Source of the DNA: Enterobacter cancerogenus
GTDB lineage: Bacteria > Pseudomonadota > Gammaproteobacteria > Enterobacterales > Enterobacteriaceae
Direction: 5' to 3'
DNA: 64,000 bases
NCBI GenBank assembly: GCA_000773965.1
Contig: JRUP01000002.1
Span: 124,001-188,000, forward strand
Position 1 is the stretch's first letter. Each line of letters starts with the position of its first letter. The notes beneath the pieces were generated by a model. The model made no database searches and was not told the DNA's origin. It saw only the letters and a program-made list of their open reading frames with translations. The position numbers and the translations under genes are program-made. This document shows, one piece after another, positions 42,644-51,653 of the stretch.

Positions 42644-43540
42644 ATGTATGGCTTGATCATCATTCTGCTGCCACTGATTGCTGGCTATTTACTGCATCTG
42701 ACCCGTGCCAATCTGCTGCGCGGCGTCGCCCGCATGCTGAGCGCACTGGTGTACATCATCCTGTTTTTTATGGGCACCAGTCTCGCTTTCCTCGATAACC
42801 TCAGTAGCAATCTGCTCACCATTTTTCACACCGCGTTGATCAGTATGCTGTGCATTCTTGCCTGTTCCCTGCTGGCTTTCTGGCTGCTGGAGAAGCGCGT
42901 GCCATGGCACCATCCGCATAAACAGCAAGCCCTGCCCTCGCGTCTGCACATGGCGCTGGAGTCACTCAAGCTTTGCGGCTCGGTTCTGGGCGGATTTCTG
43001 CTGGGATTGAGCCAGTGGTCAATTCTGCGACACGCATCGACCATCAGTGAATATGCTCTGATGCTGATGCTGTTCCTGGTCGGCATCCAGCTACGCAGCA
43101 GCGGCATGACCTTGCGCCAAATCACGCTCAATCGTCGCGGCATGCTGGTGGCGGCGGTGTCACTCTGTAGCGCCTTGATCGGCGGGATGCTGGCGGCAGT
43201 GTGGCTCGATTTGCCAATCAAAACCGGCCTGGCGCTTGCCAGCGGCTTCGGCTGGTATTCGCTGTCCGGTATTCTGATGACCGAATCCTTCGGCCCGGTT
43301 ATCGGCAGCGCGGCCTTCTTTAACGACCTGCTGCGTGAGCTAATCACCATCATGTTGATTCCGCTACTGATCAGCCGTCAGCGTAGTATGACGCTGGGAT
43401 TAAGTGGTGCCACCTCAATGGATTTCACTCTGCCGATTCTGCAACGCACTGGTGGTATGGAGATTGTTCCAGCGGCGATCGTGCACGGTTTTATCATGAG
43501 TTTACTGGCCCCGATTCTTATCGCGTTGTTCTCCGCCTGA
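42644..43540 (+). CDS. lysO: L-lysine exporter LysO (YbjE)
   Basis: Inner-membrane lysine exporter that also confers resistance to the lysine analogue thialysine. It has 298 residues with about eight hydrophobic segments. The family segments FLVGIQLRSSGMTL, ASGFGWYSLSGILMTESFGP and GATSMDFTLPILQRTGG carry the conserved charged residues used for transport. Same start pattern as E. coli (MxGLLIILxPL). In E. coli the gene is under ArgR and lysine control; I see no clear site here. poxB follows after 110 bp. Confidence 0.94.
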   Translation: MYGLIIILLPLIAGYLLHLTRANLLRGVARMLSALVYIILFFMGTSLAFLDNLSSNLLTIFHTALISMLCILACSLLAFWLLEKRVPWHHPHKQQALPSRLHMALESLKLCGSVLGGFLLGLSQWSILRHASTISEYALMLMLFLVGIQLRSSGMTLRQITLNRRGMLVAAVSLCSALIGGMLAAVWLDLPIKTGLALASGFGWYSLSGILMTESFGPVIGSAAFFNDLLRELITIMLIPLLISRQRSMTLGLSGATSMDFTLPILQRTGGMEIVPAAIVHGFIMSLLAPILIALFSA

Positions 43541-43650
43541 CCGCAGAGCGCATTTTTTCACGGCTGCGCGCCGTCTCCATCGTCTACGCTTTCTGACTGA
43601 CACGTTTCCGCCATCGGGATGGATGGCCAAACACCAGAAAGGAGCGAACG

Positions 43651-45372
43651 ATGAAGCAAACTGTGGCGGCACTGCTGGCCAAAACCCTGGAAAATGCGGG
43701 CGTAAAGCGCATCTGGGGCGTGACGGGCGATTCGCTCAACGGGCTGAGCGACAGCCTCAACCGCATGGGCACCATTGAATGGATGCCCACGCGCCATGAA
43801 GAAGTGGCGGCTTTTGCTGCCGGTGCTGAGGCACAAATCAGCGGCGAACTGGCGGTATGTGCCGGTTCCTGTGGCCCCGGAAACCTCCATCTGATTAATG
43901 GGCTGTTCGATTGTCATCGCAATCACGTTCCGGTACTGGCGATTGCCGCTCATATCCCTTCCAGCGAAATCGGCAGCGGCTATTTTCAGGAGACGCATCC
44001 GCAGGAGCTATTCCGCGAATGCAGCCATTACTGCGAATTAGTCTCTAACCCTGAGCAGTTGCCGCAGGTTTTGGGGATTGCGATGCGCAAAGCCATCCTT
44101 AATCGTGGCGTATCCGTGATTGTTATTCCCGGCGATGTGGCGCTGAAACCGGCACCAGAAGGCGCACGCAGTGAATGGTATCCACCGCAGTTGCCGCATA
44201 TTGTGCCCAACGCCAACGAGATTGCCCGCCTGGCTGAAACGCTGAACGGCGCAGAAAATATTACGTTGATGTGCGGCAGCGGCTGTGCCGGCGCGCATGC
44301 AGAAGTGGTGAAGCTGGCAGAAACGCTGAAAGCGCCCGTGGTGCATGCCATGCGCGGAAAAGAGCACATCGAGTACGATAATCCTTACGACGTCGGCATG
44401 ACCGGCTTAATCGGCTTCTCATCCGGTTATCACGCCATGATGAACGCCGACACGCTGCTGCTGCTGGGCACACAGTTCCCTTATCGCCCGTTTTATCCGG
44501 CTGATGCCAATATCATCCAGATTGATATCAATCCCGCCAGCCTTGGCGCACACAGCCATGTCAATATGGCGCTGATTGGGGATATTAAAGCCACATTGCA
44601 GGCGCTGCAGCCGCAGCTCAACAGCAAAAGCGACCGTCATCATCTCGACAGCGCGTTAGAACACTATGTGGATGCGCGAAAAGGTCTGGATGAGCTGGCC
44701 ACCGCCAATGATAAACAGGCGATTCATCCGCAATATCTGGCGCAGCAAATCAGCCATTACGCAGCTGAAGATGCCATTTTCACCTGTGATGTCGGCACGC
44801 CCACCGTTTGGGCCGCGCGTTACCTGAAGATGAACGGCAAGCGCCGTTTGCTGGGATCGTTTAACCACGGTTCGATGGCTAACGCGATGCCACAGGCGCT
44901 CGGCGCTCAGGCAATCGATAAGCAGCGTCAGGTCGTGGCGCTGTGCGGTGATGGCGGCTTCAGTATGTTGATGGGCGACTTTATTTCGGTGGCACAACTT
45001 AAACTGCCGGTGAAGCTGGTGATCTTCAATAACAGCGTGCTGGGCTTCGTGGCGATGGAGATGAAAGCCGGCGGTTACCTTACCGACGGCACCGATCTGG
45101 AGAACCCGGATTTTGCCGCCATTGCCACCGCCTGCGGTATTAAAGGCATTCGCGTCGAGAAAGCCTCTGAACTCAACAGCGCGCTGGAACAGGCGTTTGC
45201 GCATGATGGCCCGGTGCTGATCGATGCGATCACCGCCAAGGAAGAGCTGTCGATGCCGCCGCAGATCAAAGCCGAGCAGGCCAAAGGATTCAGCCTGTAT
45301 ATGCTGCGCGCGATTCTGAATGGACGGGGTGATGAGATTGTTGAACTGGCGAAAACCAACTGGCTGAGGTAA
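43651..45372 (+). CDS. poxB: Pyruvate dehydrogenase (quinone)/pyruvate oxidase PoxB
   Basis: TPP- and FAD-dependent peripheral membrane enzyme that oxidises pyruvate to acetate and CO2, passing electrons to ubiquinone. It has 573 residues (E. coli 572). The TPP motif starts [13 protein letters not shown] near residue 433 and ends with IFNNSVLGF. The N-terminal catalytic glutamate lies in TRHEEVAAF. The C-terminal lipid-binding tail after about residue 550 is present. AGGAG precedes ATG 43651. E. coli has hcp-hcr next to it; both are absent here. The gene is sigma-S dependent in E. coli. Confidence 0.96.
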   Translation: MKQTVAALLAKTLENAGVKRIWGVTGDSLNGLSDSLNRMGTIEWMPTRHEEVAAFAAGAEAQISGELAVCAGSCGPGNLHLINGLFDCHRNHVPVLAIAAHIPSSEIGSGYFQETHPQELFRECSHYCELVSNPEQLPQVLGIAMRKAILNRGVSVIVIPGDVALKPAPEGARSEWYPPQLPHIVPNANEIARLAETLNGAENITLMCGSGCAGAHAEVVKLAETLKAPVVHAMRGKEHIEYDNPYDVGMTGLIGFSSGYHAMMNADTLLLLGTQFPYRPFYPADANIIQIDINPASLGAHSHVNMALIGDIKATLQALQPQLNSKSDRHHLDSALEHYVDARKGLDELATANDKQAIHPQYLAQQISHYAAEDAIFTCDVGTPTVWAARYLKMNGKRRLLGSFNHGSMANAMPQALGAQAIDKQRQVVALCGDGGFSMLMGDFISVAQLKLPVKLVIFNNSVLGFVAMEMKAGGYLTDGTDLENPDFAAIATACGIKGIRVEKASELNSALEQAFAHDGPVLIDAITAKEELSMPPQIKAEQAKGFSLYMLRAILNGRGDEIVELAKTNWLR

Positions 45373-45401
45373 AACGGATAACCAGGCCAGATAACTCACA
45401 A

Positions 45402-45425
45402 CGCGGGCGCTCAGCCCGCTTTTTT
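45402..45425 (+). terminator. Rho-independent terminator of poxB
   Basis: GCGGGC pairs with GCCCGC (45403-45408 with 45414-45419) followed by six T residues. It lies 30 bp past the poxB stop and directly ahead of the ltaE ribosome site, so ltaE expression depends on read-through or a promoter overlapping the hairpin. Confidence 0.88.
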
Positions 45426-45441
45426 GTTTCAGGAGAGCGAT

Positions 45442-46440
45442 GTGATCGATTTACGCAGTGATACCGTAACCCGCCCAAGTGCCGCCATGCTGGATGCGAT
45501 GATGGCCGCCGAAACTGGCGATGATGTCTATCGTGACGATCCCACCGTCAATGCGCTGGAACTCGAGGCCGCCCGCCTGAGTGGCAAAGCCGCAGCGCTG
45601 TTCTTCCCGACCGGCACGCAAGCCAACCTGGTGGCGCTGCTGTGTCACTGCCAGCGCGGCGATGAATATATCGTCGGTCAACAGGCGCATAACTACAAAT
45701 ACGAAGCGGGTGGCGCGGCGGTGCTGGGCAGTATTCAGCCACAACCGATCTCGCACGCCGAGGATGGGTCGCTACCGCTGGCGGATATCGTTGCCGCGAT
45801 CAAACCGGATGATATCCACTTTGCGCGCACGCGCCTGCTGAGCCTGGAAAACACCCATCACGGCAAAGTGCTGTCGCAGAGCTATCTGGAACAAGCGTGG
45901 AAGTTAACGCGCGAACACAAACTGGCGCTGCACATTGATGGTGCCCGCATCTTCAACGCCGTGGTGGCGCAAAATGTTGAGCTAAAGGATATCGCGCGTT
46001 ATTGCGACACGCTGACCATCTGCCTGTCCAAAGGACTCGGCACCCCGGTGGGTTCACTGCTGTGCGGCGATGAAGCCTACATTGAACAGGCGCGTCGCTG
46101 GCGTAAGATGACCGGTGGCGGCATGCGTCAGGCGGGCATTCTGGCGGCGGCGGGTCTGTACGCGCTGAAGCACAACGTCGCGCGCCTGAAAGAAGATCAT
46201 GACAATGCCGCGTGGCTGGCTGAACAGCTCAGTGCCATTGGGGTTGAGGTACTGAATCAGCACACCAATATGTTGTTTGTGAAAGTACCGGCGGATCAGG
46301 TTGACGCACTGAAAAGCTGGATGCACTCCGGCGATGTGCTGATGAGCGTGGGTCCGGTCACGCGCATTGCCACCCACCTCGATGTCAGCCGCCAGGATTT
46401 ACAACGTCTGGTTGCGCACTGGCAGGCGTTTTTAGCGTAA
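45442..46440 (+). CDS. ltaE: Low-specificity L-threonine aldolase
   Basis: PLP enzyme that cleaves threonine and allo-threonine to glycine and acetaldehyde. The start is GTG at 45442 with AGGAG 6 bp upstream, giving 332 residues beginning at the conserved IDLRSDTVTRPS; E. coli has 333. An ATG two bases earlier is followed at once by a stop in its own frame. The PLP lysine is K197 in CLSKGLGTPVGS. E. coli carries ybjS between ltaE and amiD; here only a repeat region remains. Confidence 0.95.
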   Translation: MIDLRSDTVTRPSAAMLDAMMAAETGDDVYRDDPTVNALELEAARLSGKAAALFFPTGTQANLVALLCHCQRGDEYIVGQQAHNYKYEAGGAAVLGSIQPQPISHAEDGSLPLADIVAAIKPDDIHFARTRLLSLENTHHGKVLSQSYLEQAWKLTREHKLALHIDGARIFNAVVAQNVELKDIARYCDTLTICLSKGLGTPVGSLLCGDEAYIEQARRWRKMTGGGMRQAGILAAAGLYALKHNVARLKEDHDNAAWLAEQLSAIGVEVLNQHTNMLFVKVPADQVDALKSWMHSGDVLMSVGPVTRIATHLDVSRQDLQRLVAHWQAFLA

Positions 46441-46458
46441 CAGGGCGCAGGTTGCCTT

Positions 46459-46482
46459 GTAGGGACGGCCTTCGGGCCGTCC
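46459..46482. repeat. REP-like GTAG hairpin
   Basis: GTAG is followed by an 8-bp palindrome, GGACGGCC-TTCG-GGCCGTCC. GTAG beside an imperfect palindrome is the hallmark of REP elements moved by RAYT transposases. It sits 19 bp past the ltaE stop. It could also act as a weak terminator or 3' end stabiliser for ltaE. Confidence 0.55.
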
Positions 46483-46510
46483 ATAAGCTCACCAACGCGA
46501 GCCCTTACTT

Positions 46511-46738
46511 CAGCCGTACCGTATTTCGCCAGCAGCGCCTGAGCTATCGCCAGCGTTTCTGCATCGGCGATGCCATACAACGTCTCTTCACTGCGCCGCG
46601 CCCTATTTCGCCAATAGCGCCCGAGCTATCGCCAGCGTTTATGCATCGGCGGTGTCATACACCCTCTCTTCACTGTGCTGCACCGTATTTCGCCAGCAGC
46701 GCCCGAGCTATCGCCAGCGTTTCCGCATCGGCGATGCC
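46511..46738. repeat. 82-bp tandem repeat derived from the amiD 3' end
   Basis: Three copies with an exact 82-bp period start at 46521, 46603 and 46685. The right-most copy is the coding end of amiD (ADAETLAIARALLAKYG). The left copy differs from it at 2 of the first 54 bases, the middle copy at 6 of 54. Read on the minus strand, the middle copy has gained stop codons (TAA for GAA and TAG for TAC), while the left copy keeps the amino-acid sequence almost intact. Confidence 0.92.
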
Positions 46739-47494
46739 TCGATAATCCCGCGCACGGAAGTGCATCTGAAACGCCGCAATCAGCTTACGCTGCATTGTCG
46801 GGGTATTCGCTGAATTGACGTAATAACCATAGCGCTGCAGCACATCCAGCAGTTCGGCCTGATCGATGGGCGCATCCGCTGCGAGCCCATTGAGATAGCG
46901 CTGCACGGTGGCGCTATCGGGCCATGCGCCCAGCCCCTGCTGCGCCAACTGCTGCCACGGGAACAGGGGGCCAGGATCCTGTTTACGCTGCGGCGCGATA
47001 TCGCTGTGCCCCACCAGATTTTCAGGCGTGATGGCATAACGCTGCGTGATATCTTTCACCAGCGCCACCAGCACGCTGATTTGCGCGGGCGTAAAAGGCT
47101 GCCACTCCACGCCGGTTAATGTCCGCGTGTAGCCACGATTGACGATCTCAATGCCAATCGAGGTGTCATTGATACGGGTCGCACCGCGCCAGAAACTCGG
47201 CCCGGCATGCCACGCCAGTTCGCGCTCCGGCACCAGTTGCCAGATGACGCCCTGGCCGCCTTTTTGCGCCGGCTGCTGCGGGATCAAATAGTGGGCACTG
47301 ACTTCACGATCGGTGAGCGTGGCCAGCGAGGATGGCAGATCTTCGGCGGTATAATGGATCACCACCACTTTAATGCGTGGCCGCGCACCCTGCGCCGGAT
47401 GCGCGGTATCGACCCAGTAGCCGTTGCGCGGCTCAACAGACGACTGACAGGCACTCAGTAAAAATGCCAGCGCCAACAGAACAGCAAAACGCAT
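46670..47494 (-). CDS. amiD: N-acetylmuramoyl-L-alanine amidase AmiD (outer-membrane lipoprotein)
   Basis: Zinc amidase that cleaves the bond between MurNAc or anhydro-MurNAc and the peptide stem in recycling of cell wall. It has 274 residues (E. coli 276). The lipobox LLSAC puts the lipidated cysteine at residue 16. Zinc ligands are visible as H47 (VVIHYTA), H163 (VGHSDIAPQ) and D173 (KQDPGPLFPW). A C-terminal peptidoglycan-binding domain follows. The start shares a base with the ybjQ stop (TGATG), so the genes are coupled. Its last codons are part of an 82-bp tandem repeat. Confidence 0.95.
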   Translation of the reverse strand: MRFAVLLALAFLLSACQSSVEPRNGYWVDTAHPAQGARPRIKVVVIHYTAEDLPSSLATLTDREVSAHYLIPQQPAQKGGQGVIWQLVPERELAWHAGPSFWRGATRINDTSIGIEIVNRGYTRTLTGVEWQPFTPAQISVLVALVKDITQRYAITPENLVGHSDIAPQRKQDPGPLFPWQQLAQQGLGAWPDSATVQRYLNGLAADAPIDQAELLDVLQRYGYYVNSANTPTMQRKLIAAFQMHFRARDYRGIADAETLAIARALLAKYGAAQ

Positions 47495-47817
47495 CAGCGA
47501 ATAATCACTGCGGTACCGGTCACACTGACCATCAGCATGCTGCTGTCTTTGCCCACGGTTTCATAATCGATATCAATGCCGACGACCGCATTCGCGCCCA
47601 GCGCTTTTGCCTGCTCTTTCAGCTCTTCAAACGCAATCTGCCGCGCTTTGCGCAGCTCTTTTTCATAAGCACCGGAACGACCACCGACGATATCGCGAAT
47701 CCCGGCAAAGAAGTCGCGGAAAATGTTGGCCCCGAGAATCGCTTCACCGGTAACCACACCGCAATATTCAGTGATGCTGTGCCCTTCTAACGTGGGCGTG
47801 GTGGAAAATTTCATCAT
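47494..47817 (-). CDS. ybjQ: YbjQ, DUF74/UPF0145 family protein
   Basis: A 107-residue cytosolic protein, the same length as E. coli YbjQ. The family forms pentamers and has no assigned function. Conserved segments are [31 protein letters not shown] and [17 protein letters not shown] precedes ATG 47817. The gene is translationally coupled to amiD and divergent from ybjP. Confidence 0.92.
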   Translation of the reverse strand: MMKFSTTPTLEGHSITEYCGVVTGEAILGANIFRDFFAGIRDIVGGRSGAYEKELRKARQIAFEELKEQAKALGANAVVGIDIDYETVGKDSSMLMVSVTGTAVIIR

Positions 47818-47911
47818 TCTCTCCTGTGGTGAACAGCGCTAACGGCTTAAAAGCGAGACTATACTCTATGCTAAAAATGACGCTTTGCCAGTGAACAATA
47901 AGGAAATCGAG

Positions 47912-48451
47912 ATGAGAAACAATGCCTTTGCGCTGCTTGTTCCCGCTGCGTTACTGCTCAGTGCCTGTACCACCGTTGAACCGGTGATCAAGGATAACGG
48001 ACCGCGCACTGCCAGCTGTGCCGACGGTGGCCCAGATAGCGTCGCGCAGCAGTTTTACGATTTGCGCATCAGCCAGCCCGGCCAGGGTCTGCCCGATAGC
48101 ACCACGCTGGCAAAATATCGCCCTTACCTGAGCGATCGCCTGTACCAGAAACTGCTGAGCGCCAGCACGCAGAGCAGCAAACCTGCTTCATGGAGCCAGG
48201 GCGATCTGTTCTCCAGCCTCGCGCAGGGTCCAACATCCGCCGATGTTGCCAGCGCCTCAACCATTCCTAATCGCGATGCACGTAACATCCCACTGCGCGT
48301 CGATTTGAGCCGTGATGGCAAAAGCTGGCATGACGAGGTATTGATGATTCACGAAGGAACCTGCTGGGCGGTGGATGATATTCGTTACGTCGGTGACTGG
48401 CCGCACGCCGGTGGCGGATCGCTCAACCAGCTGCTGGAAGAGAAGAAATAG
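47912..48451 (+). CDS. ybjP: YbjP, predicted lipoprotein
   Basis: Envelope lipoprotein of 179 residues (E. coli 171). The start at 47912 (MRNNAFALLVPAALLLSAC) is preceded by AAGGAAAT; an earlier in-frame start at 47885 would put 9 residues ahead of the signal peptide. The lipobox LLSAC places the modified cysteine at residue 19. The residue after it is T, not D, which favours export to the outer membrane under the Lol rule. The remainder has a DUF3828-like pattern (VAQQFYDLRI). Function unknown. A terminator follows. Confidence 0.88.
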   Translation: MRNNAFALLVPAALLLSACTTVEPVIKDNGPRTASCADGGPDSVAQQFYDLRISQPGQGLPDSTTLAKYRPYLSDRLYQKLLSASTQSSKPASWSQGDLFSSLAQGPTSADVASASTIPNRDARNIPLRVDLSRDGKSWHDEVLMIHEGTCWAVDDIRYVGDWPHAGGGSLNQLLEEKK

Positions 48452-48489
48452 CTGTTCAATTTAACAGCACTCAGTTCTAAACATAAGCG

Positions 48490-48514
48490 CGCTGCATCTT
48501 TGCGGCGTTTTTTA
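48490..48514 (+). terminator. Rho-independent terminator of ybjP
   Basis: CGCTGCA pairs with TGCGGCG (one G-U pair) around TCTT, followed by TTTTTTATT. It lies 38 bp past the ybjP stop. Confidence 0.82.
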
Positions 48515-48607
48515 TTAATTTTTCATCAATAAATTGCAGCCAGCGATCCCTTCCCGGCGTTGACCTGCGCGATATTGTGCTACGCTTTTGGGACTTCACT
48601 GCTGTTT

Positions 48608-48646
48608 AATAAATTTTAACCCACCACAATTGCATAACTATTCTGG
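48608..48646. promoter_or_regulatory. Candidate ArgR operator upstream of artP
   Basis: Two 18-bp ARG-box-like sequences lie 3 bp apart, the usual ArgR spacing. The right box (48629-48646, TGCAT-AACT-ATTCT) matches 8 of the 10 conserved arm positions; the left (48608-48625, TAAAT-TTTA-ACCCA) matches 7. The right box overlaps the predicted artP -35. Confidence 0.45.
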
Positions 48647-48658
48647 TGACGTTAAGAT
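48630..48658 (+). promoter_or_regulatory. Predicted sigma-70 promoter of artPIQM
   Basis: TTGCAT (48630-48635) and TAAGAT (48653-48658) are separated by exactly 17 bp. The start would fall near 48665, about 26 nt before the artP ATG. This excludes the alternative GTG at 48646 as a start. Confidence 0.6.
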
Positions 48659-48690
48659 TCGCGGCACTAATTACTATTCATTTTTTGCGC

Positions 48691-49419
48691 ATGAGTATTC
48701 AACTAAACGCCATAAACTGTTTTTACGGTGCCCATCAGGCACTGTTCGATATCAACCTGGCTTGTCCGCAGGGAGAGACGCTGGTGTTGCTCGGGCCGAG
48801 TGGCGCGGGTAAAAGTTCGCTCCTGCGCGTCCTTAATCTGCTGGAGCAGCCGCGTTCCGGCAGCCTGCAGATTGCCGGTAATCACTTCGACTTCAGCAAA
48901 GCGCCGTCAGACAGCGCAATCCGTGAACTGCGCCAAAACGTGGGCATGGTGTTCCAGCAATACAATCTGTGGCCTCACCTCACCGTGGTGCAGAATCTGA
49001 TTGAAGCGCCGTGCCGCGTGCTCGGTCTCAGCAAAGACGCCGCGCGTGCGCGTGCCGACAAACTGCTGGAACGTCTGCGTCTGACCCCCTTTGCCGATCG
49101 TTTTCCACTGCATCTTTCTGGTGGCCAGCAACAACGTGTGGCGATTGCCCGCGCGTTGATGATGGAGCCGCAGGTGCTGTTGTTCGACGAACCTACCGCC
49201 GCGCTCGACCCTGAAATCACCGCGCAGATCGTCAGCATCATTCGTGAGCTGGCACAAACGCAGATCACCCAGGTTATTGTGACCCACGAAGTCGAGGTGG
49301 CGCGCAAAACCGCCAGCCGCGTGGTGTACATGGAGAACGGCCATATCGTTGAGCAAGGCGATGCCAGCCACTTTACACAGCCGCAAACCGAAGCGTTTGC
49401 ACATTATCTTTCGCACTAA
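48691..49419 (+). CDS. artP: Arginine ABC transporter ATPase ArtP
   Basis: Cytosolic ATPase of the ArtPQM-ArtI/ArtJ arginine importer. The start at 48691 ([13 protein letters not shown]) gives 242 residues, the E. coli length. The frame is open to a GTG at 48646, but that lies upstream of the predicted transcription start. No Shine-Dalgarno precedes 48691 (the upstream run is TTTTTTGCGC), which is unusual in this window. Walker [10 protein letters not shown] is at residues 35-43, signature [15 protein letters not shown] and Walker [15 protein letters not shown]. It is first in artPIQM. Confidence 0.94.
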   Translation: MSIQLNAINCFYGAHQALFDINLACPQGETLVLLGPSGAGKSSLLRVLNLLEQPRSGSLQIAGNHFDFSKAPSDSAIRELRQNVGMVFQQYNLWPHLTVVQNLIEAPCRVLGLSKDAARARADKLLERLRLTPFADRFPLHLSGGQQQRVAIARALMMEPQVLLFDEPTAALDPEITAQIVSIIRELAQTQITQVIVTHEVEVARKTASRVVYMENGHIVEQGDASHFTQPQTEAFAHYLSH

Positions 49420-49434
49420 GTCAGGATGCATCTA

Positions 49435-50166
49435 ATGAAAAAAGTCGTACTTGCTGCACTGCTTGCCGGTTTGAGCCTCAGCGCTTCTGCTGCGCAAACC
49501 CTGCGTTTTGCCACTGAAGCCTCTTATCCTCCGTTTGAATTTGTGGATTCGGATAACAAAATTCAGGGCTTCGATGTCGATCTGGCCAATGCGCTGTGTA
49601 AAGAGATTGATGCGACCTGTACTTTCACCAACCAGGCTTTTGACAGCCTGATCCCCAGCCTGAAGTTCCGTCGTTTTGACGCGGTGATGGCGGGTATGGA
49701 TATCACCCCAGAGCGTGAAAAGCAGGTGCTGTTCTCCAAGCCTTATTACGATAACTCCGCGATCTTTATTGCCCAGAAAGGCAAGCTGGCAAATGTGGAT
49801 GCGCTGAAAGGAAAACGTGTTGGCGTTCAGAACGGCACCACGCACCAGAAATACCTGTCTGATAAACACAACGACATCACGGTTGTGCCTTACGACAGCT
49901 ACCAGAACGCGGTTCTGGATCTGAAAAATGGCCGCATTGATGCGGTATTTGGTGACACCGCTGTGGTGAACGAATGGCTGAAACAGAACGCCAACCTCGC
50001 ACCGCTGGGTGAGAAAGTGACGGATAAAGATTACTTCGGTACCGGTCTGGGTATCGCCGTCCGTCAGGGTAATACTGAGCTGCAGGGCAAATTCAACACC
50101 GCTCTGGAGAAGATCAAAGCTGACGGCACTTACAAAACCATCTACAACAAATGGTTCCAGCAGTAA
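49435..50166 (+). CDS. artI: Arginine/basic amino-acid periplasmic binding protein ArtI
   Basis: Solute-binding protein of the artPIQM importer; in E. coli its ligand is less certain than that of ArtJ. The start at 49435 (MKKVVLAALLAGLSLSASA) gives 243 residues; TCAGGA lies 8 bp upstream, whereas the in-frame ATG at 49426 has no spacing from it. A signal peptide of about 19 residues precedes the type 3 SBP fold, with FATEASYPPFEF and AGMDITPEREK. It is about as long as the second SBP gene downstream (artJ) and clearly a paralogue. Confidence 0.94.
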   Translation: MKKVVLAALLAGLSLSASAAQTLRFATEASYPPFEFVDSDNKIQGFDVDLANALCKEIDATCTFTNQAFDSLIPSLKFRRFDAVMAGMDITPEREKQVLFSKPYYDNSAIFIAQKGKLANVDALKGKRVGVQNGTTHQKYLSDKHNDITVVPYDSYQNAVLDLKNGRIDAVFGDTAVVNEWLKQNANLAPLGEKVTDKDYFGTGLGIAVRQGNTELQGKFNTALEKIKADGTYKTIYNKWFQQ

Positions 50167-50172
50167 TCTCTG

Positions 50173-50886
50173 ATGAATGAAATGATTCCACTCGCAAGCG
50201 CCGCCGGCATGACCGTCGGCCTTGCTATTTGTGCACTGATCGCCGGCCTTGTGCTGGCGATGATTTTTGCTGGCTGGGAAACCGTCCGCTGGAAACCGCT
50301 GGCGTGGATCGGTACCGCGCTGGTGACACTGATCCGCGGCCTGCCGGAAATTCTGGTGGTGCTGTTTGTCTACTTTGGTGCCTCACAGCTTTTGCTGACT
50401 TTATCCGATGGCTTCCATATCAATCTGGGCTTGTTTAGCATTCCCGTGCAGGTTCAGATTGAAAACTTTGACGTTAGCCCGTTCCTGTGCGGCGTCATTG
50501 CCCTGGCAATGCTTTACTCGGCCTACGCCTCCCAAACGCTGCGTGGTGCATTGAAAGCCGTGCCGGTTGGCCAATGGGAATCTGGCCAGGCCTTGGGTAT
50601 GAAGAAATCGGCGATTTTTTTCCGCCTGATCATGCCCCAAATGTGGCGTCATGCGCTGCCGGGTCTCGGCAATCAGTGGTTGGTATTACTGAAAGATACT
50701 GCGTTGGTGTCGCTAATTAGCGTGAATGACATCATGCTGCAAACCAAAAGCATTGCCACGCGCACCCAGGAACCCTTCACCTGGTATCTGGTGGCTGCGG
50801 CCGTCTACCTGATTATTACGCTGTTCAGTCAGGCGATACTGCGCCGTATTGAATCACGCACCACGCGTTTCGAGCGGGGGGCCTGA
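50173..50886 (+). CDS. artQ: Arginine ABC transporter permease ArtQ
   Basis: Inner-membrane permease of the arginine importer, 237 residues (E. coli 238). Several membrane segments and the EAA loop contacting ArtP are visible ([19 protein letters not shown]). It starts 6 bp after artI, and artM follows after only 3 bp, so the operon is tight. It forms a heterodimer with ArtM. Confidence 0.95.
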   Translation: MNEMIPLASAAGMTVGLAICALIAGLVLAMIFAGWETVRWKPLAWIGTALVTLIRGLPEILVVLFVYFGASQLLLTLSDGFHINLGLFSIPVQVQIENFDVSPFLCGVIALAMLYSAYASQTLRGALKAVPVGQWESGQALGMKKSAIFFRLIMPQMWRHALPGLGNQWLVLLKDTALVSLISVNDIMLQTKSIATRTQEPFTWYLVAAAVYLIITLFSQAILRRIESRTTRFERGA

Positions 50887-50889
50887 CGC

Positions 50890-51558
50890 ATGCTGGATTA
50901 CTTACCCGAACTTCTGAAAGGGCTGCACACCAGTCTGACCTTGACCGTGGCATCACTGATTGCCGCGCTGGTGCTGTCGCTGCTGTGTACCATCGTGCTC
51001 TCACTGAAAGTCCCGGTGCTGAACTGGCTGGTGAAAGGCTACATCACGGTGTTCACCGGCACGCCGCTGCTGGTGCAAATCTTCCTGATTTATTACGGTC
51101 CCGGCCAGTTTCCTAGCATTCAAAATGTGCCGTGGTTATGGCATCTGCTGTCACAGCCCTGGCTGTGCGCGCTGATTGCGCTGTCGCTCAACAGTGCAGC
51201 CTATACCACTCAGCTATTTTACGGTGCAGTACGCGCCATCCCTTCGGGTCAATGGCAATCCTGCGCTGCGCTTGGGATGAACCGTAAAGACACGCTACGT
51301 ATCCTGCTGCCGTATGCGTTTAAACGCGCCCTCTCCTCTTACTCTAACGAAGTCGTTTTAGTGTTTAAGAGCACTTCACTGGCGTACACCATTACGCTGA
51401 TGGAAGTGATGGGGCATGGGCAATTGCTGTATGGCCGCACTTATGACATCACGGTGTATGCTGCTGCTGGACTGATCTATCTGGTGGTCAACGGTTTGCT
51501 CACGTTGATGATGCGTTTAATTGAAAAGCGTGCATTGGCATTCGAACAGCGTAATTGA
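50890..51558 (+). CDS. artM: Arginine ABC transporter permease ArtM
   Basis: Second permease of the importer, 222 residues as in E. coli. The early RGT-type motif appears as FTGTPLLVQIFLIYYGPG, and the EAA loop as CAALGMNRKDTLRILLPYAF. It is the last gene of artPIQM. artJ follows in the same direction after 188 bp but has its own control region with ArgR boxes, so it is probably transcribed separately. Confidence 0.95.
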   Translation: MLDYLPELLKGLHTSLTLTVASLIAALVLSLLCTIVLSLKVPVLNWLVKGYITVFTGTPLLVQIFLIYYGPGQFPSIQNVPWLWHLLSQPWLCALIALSLNSAAYTTQLFYGAVRAIPSGQWQSCAALGMNRKDTLRILLPYAFKRALSSYSNEVVLVFKSTSLAYTITLMEVMGHGQLLYGRTYDITVYAAAGLIYLVVNGLLTLMMRLIEKRALAFEQRN

Positions 51559-51653
51559 GTGTTGTAGTGGCGCGATTTATCGTGTTTGTCTGAGGTGAAA
51601 GTGCTGCGGACAAACGCTCAATTTCTCGCGCTGCTACGGATCTCAACTGGCCA

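Noticed and set aside
44656..45399. 247-codon open frame antisense to poxB
   Set aside because: Mirror of poxB with no recognisable domain.
46296..46580. Possible small gene starting MYGIADAETLAIAQ to the left of amiD
   Set aside because: It starts inside the left 82-bp repeat copy and runs antisense into ltaE. Its only familiar part is the duplicated amiD end, so I treat it as a repeat relic, not a gene.
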